Program-made: the position numbers and the translations under genes
The notes under the pieces: model-generated
Seen by the model: the letters and a program-made list of their open reading frames with translations, nothing else
What the model was told of the DNA's origin: nothing
Database searches by the model: none
Origin: an uncultured Saprospiraceae bacterium
Lineage (GTDB): Bacteria > Bacteroidota > Bacteroidia > Chitinophagales > Saprospiraceae
Length of the DNA: 64,000 nucleotides
Assembly (NCBI GenBank): GCA_937951615.1
Contig: CALFBH010000029.1
Location: 1-64,000 of the forward strand
Direction: 5' to 3'
Part shown: positions 62,577 through 64,000 of the stretch, in pieces
Numbering within the stretch: position 1 is the stretch's first letter
How the letters are laid out: each line of letters opens with the position of its first letter

Positions 62577-62924
62577 CTAAAAAATCTTAGGCAAAAACAC
62601 CAAAAGTCCCACGATAGCCGCGCCGATAGCCGTCAGTAATACGCCTGCTGCTGCGGCGTCTTTTGCCTTACCTGCCAGTGGATGGTGTTCGGGAGAAACC
62701 AAGTCGGTGAGGTGTTCCAAAGCTGTATTAAAAGCCTCTGCTGCAAAGACCAACGCAATACACAGAATCACAAGGCACCATTCCGTTTTGGACAAGCCGA
62801 AATACCAGCCCGCAGCCAGTACACAACAAGCCACAACAGCATGTATCCAGGCATTGGGCTCTGACCTGAATACGTCTGCAATGCCCTGGAAAGCGTATTG
62901 GAAACTTTTGATTCTTTTTTTCAT
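62577..62924 (-). CDS. Diacylglycerol/undecaprenol kinase-type protein (DgkA family)
   Basis: 115 residues from the ATG at 62924 (MKKRIKSFQYAFQGIADVFR), the normal length; the upstream extension to 63014 runs through the end of the LRR gene. Three hydrophobic helices. The conserved active-site region is AEAFNTALEHLTDLVSPEHH then PLAGKAKDAAAAGVLL, the prokaryotic DgkA signature with the Glu and the Lys-Asp pair. In Gram-positives the family phosphorylates undecaprenol; either lipid is possible here. It lies 16 bases after the partial LRR gene on the same strand and may be co-transcribed. Confidence 0.9.
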   Translation of the reverse strand: MKKRIKSFQYAFQGIADVFRSEPNAWIHAVVACCVLAAGWYFGLSKTEWCLVILCIALVFAAEAFNTALEHLTDLVSPEHHPLAGKAKDAAAAGVLLTAIGAAIVGLLVFLPKIF

Positions 62925-62940
62925 TTTTGATGTGTTGTCG

Positions 62941-64000
62941 TTAGAAAAGTATTTTACAGTTTGGGAGTAGTTTTTTGATTTTTTCTTTTTCCTGATCGGA
63001 GAAATTATTATCACGCAGGTCTAAATATCTTAATTTTTCCAACTGAGCGATTTCCGGAGGCAGTGTCGTTAATTGATTATTGCGTAATTCCAGTACATTT
63101 AACCGCTCTAATTGGCTGATTTCAGGCGGCAGCGATGTCAATTGATTATACCCCAGGTCTAATTTGTATAATTTTTTTAGCTGTCCAACTTCGGGAGGTA
63201 CTTCAGTTAATTGGTTATTTACTAATCTTAAAATCTTTAATTCTTCCATTTGCCCAATTTCAGGCGGCAGGGATACCAGTTTATTATGGCTCAAACCTAA
63301 TGATCTTAATTTTCGCAATTGAATGATTGCCATTGGGAACTCTGAAAATTGGTTCTTTGATAAGACCAATTGCTCCAACGACACGCCAAGGTTGGAAATC
63401 GCAGCAGGAATTTCCTGTAAATTATTTTCATCTAAATTCAATAAAATCAGCTCTCTAAGCTGTACAATTTCAGGAGGGAATACGGACAGTTGATTATCGG
63501 TTAAAGTGAAGTATTGAAGGTCTTGTAGTTGTACGAACTCCGGCGGCAGACCTCTTAATTTATTTCCTTCTAAATATAAACGCTTTATAGATTTTAACTT
63601 GCAAATTCCAAGCGGAAATGCTGTAAGTTCATTATCATTTAATGATAAAAAAGATAAGTTTTCCAACTTATAAATATCATCAGGGATTTTTGATAAATTA
63701 TTTTTATCCAGTTCTAGATGTCCTAAGTTTTGTACTTGGATAAGTACATCAGGGAATTCCGTGAATTGATTAGAATTTAAACTTATTATTTTCAATTGCT
63801 TTAATTGTTCAATTTCGGAAGGTAAGTCTGTGAATTGATTCCTGGATAGTTCCAATTTCTGTAATGCTGTCAATTGTCCAATTTCTCGCGGCAAATCGGT
63901 TAGTTTATTCCCCATTACATCCAATTCCTGTAATTGTTGTAGTTGTCCAATCTCAGCAGGTAACTCCACTAAGCGATTCCTTTTTATACTCAATTCCTCC
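62941..64000 (-). CDS. LRR protein, 5' end beyond the window
   Basis: At least 353 residues; the frame is still open at the window edge (preceding codons read EELSIKRNRLVELP), so this is partial and the apparent TTG start at 63993 is not real. About fourteen 23-residue leucine-rich repeats of the LPPEIGQLEELKILRLVNNQ type, in the bacterial/plant-intracellular style, ending LDLRDNNFSDQEKEKIKKLL. No Roc or TIR domain is visible, but the missing N-terminal part could hold more. Could be a stand-alone scaffold or a relative of the Roco protein 11 kb away. Confidence 0.85.
   Translation of the reverse strand, partial: EELSIKRNRLVELPAEIGQLQQLQELDVMGNKLTDLPREIGQLTALQKLELSRNQFTDLPSEIEQLKQLKIISLNSNQFTEFPDVLIQVQNLGHLELDKNNLSKIPDDIYKLENLSFLSLNDNELTAFPLGICKLKSIKRLYLEGNKLRGLPPEFVQLQDLQYFTLTDNQLSVFPPEIVQLRELILLNLDENNLQEIPAAISNLGVSLEQLVLSKNQFSEFPMAIIQLRKLRSLGLSHNKLVSLPPEIGQMEELKILRLVNNQLTEVPPEVGQLKKLYKLDLGYNQLTSLPPEISQLERLNVLELRNNQLTTLPPEIAQLEKLRYLDLRDNNFSDQEKEKIKKLLPNCKILF

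Overview
The window looks like a chromosomal segment of a Bacteroidota member, most likely a Saprospiria/Saprospiraceae-like marine or sludge bacterium. The evidence is several secreted proteins with type IX secretion (T9SS) C-terminal sorting tails, a 3-coathanger-stack tail, a SprB-type repeat, DUF5686 and YfhO-type proteins, a PorG-like barrel, TAnnTTTG promoter boxes, and large plant-type LRR proteins. No plasmid, phage or transposase gene was seen. Family names come from reading the proteins; no database search was run.

Layout. 0-5 kb: a coiled-coil protein, then an AT-rich gene-free stretch (1197-1918) with at least eight exact or one-mismatch DnaA boxes that is a strong candidate replication origin, then heme A synthase, an AT-rich three-gene cassette ending in an XRE regulator, and an SseB-like protein. 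5-16.6 kb: housekeeping genes (gltX, hpt, rsmG) mixed with envelope and secreted proteins. 17-25.9 kb: lipoproteins, a GH3 beta-glucosidase, tRNA-Ala(GGC), and rbfA followed by a LolC/E-like permease. 26-43.8 kb: a GT-C glycosyltransferase and large T9SS cargo (CotH-like, FG-GAP, and a 1794-residue subtilisin-LRR-Ig protein), with pgi and a decayed copper-related cluster (sco, truncated mbnP-like) between them. 44-53 kb: a DUF5686 protein, a YfhO-like protein and a Roco (LRR-Roc-COR-TIR) protein. 53-64 kb: a cytochrome-like lipoprotein, a beta-helix protein, an ECF sigma/anti-sigma/solenoid operon, a UvrD-type helicase-nuclease fusion, a DgkA-like kinase and a partial LRR protein.

The most unusual aspect is between the genes. 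At least five families of short hairpin-forming repeats (about 50-190 bp, called PAL-A to PAL-E here) recur at unrelated loci. Several copies differ in sequence but keep their stems paired. Eight hairpin tips share GGTTNNAACC, with all four Watson-Crick pairs seen at the flanking stem position. Heptamer to octamer tandem repeats, often arranged as self-complementary arms, fill many other gene ends. Several elements sit at gene edges: one seems to have replaced the start codon of the CotH-like gene, one lies between a truncated GldM-like gene and sco, one abuts the truncated mbnP-like gene, one supplies a stop codon, and one is inserted in frame in an anti-sigma gene.
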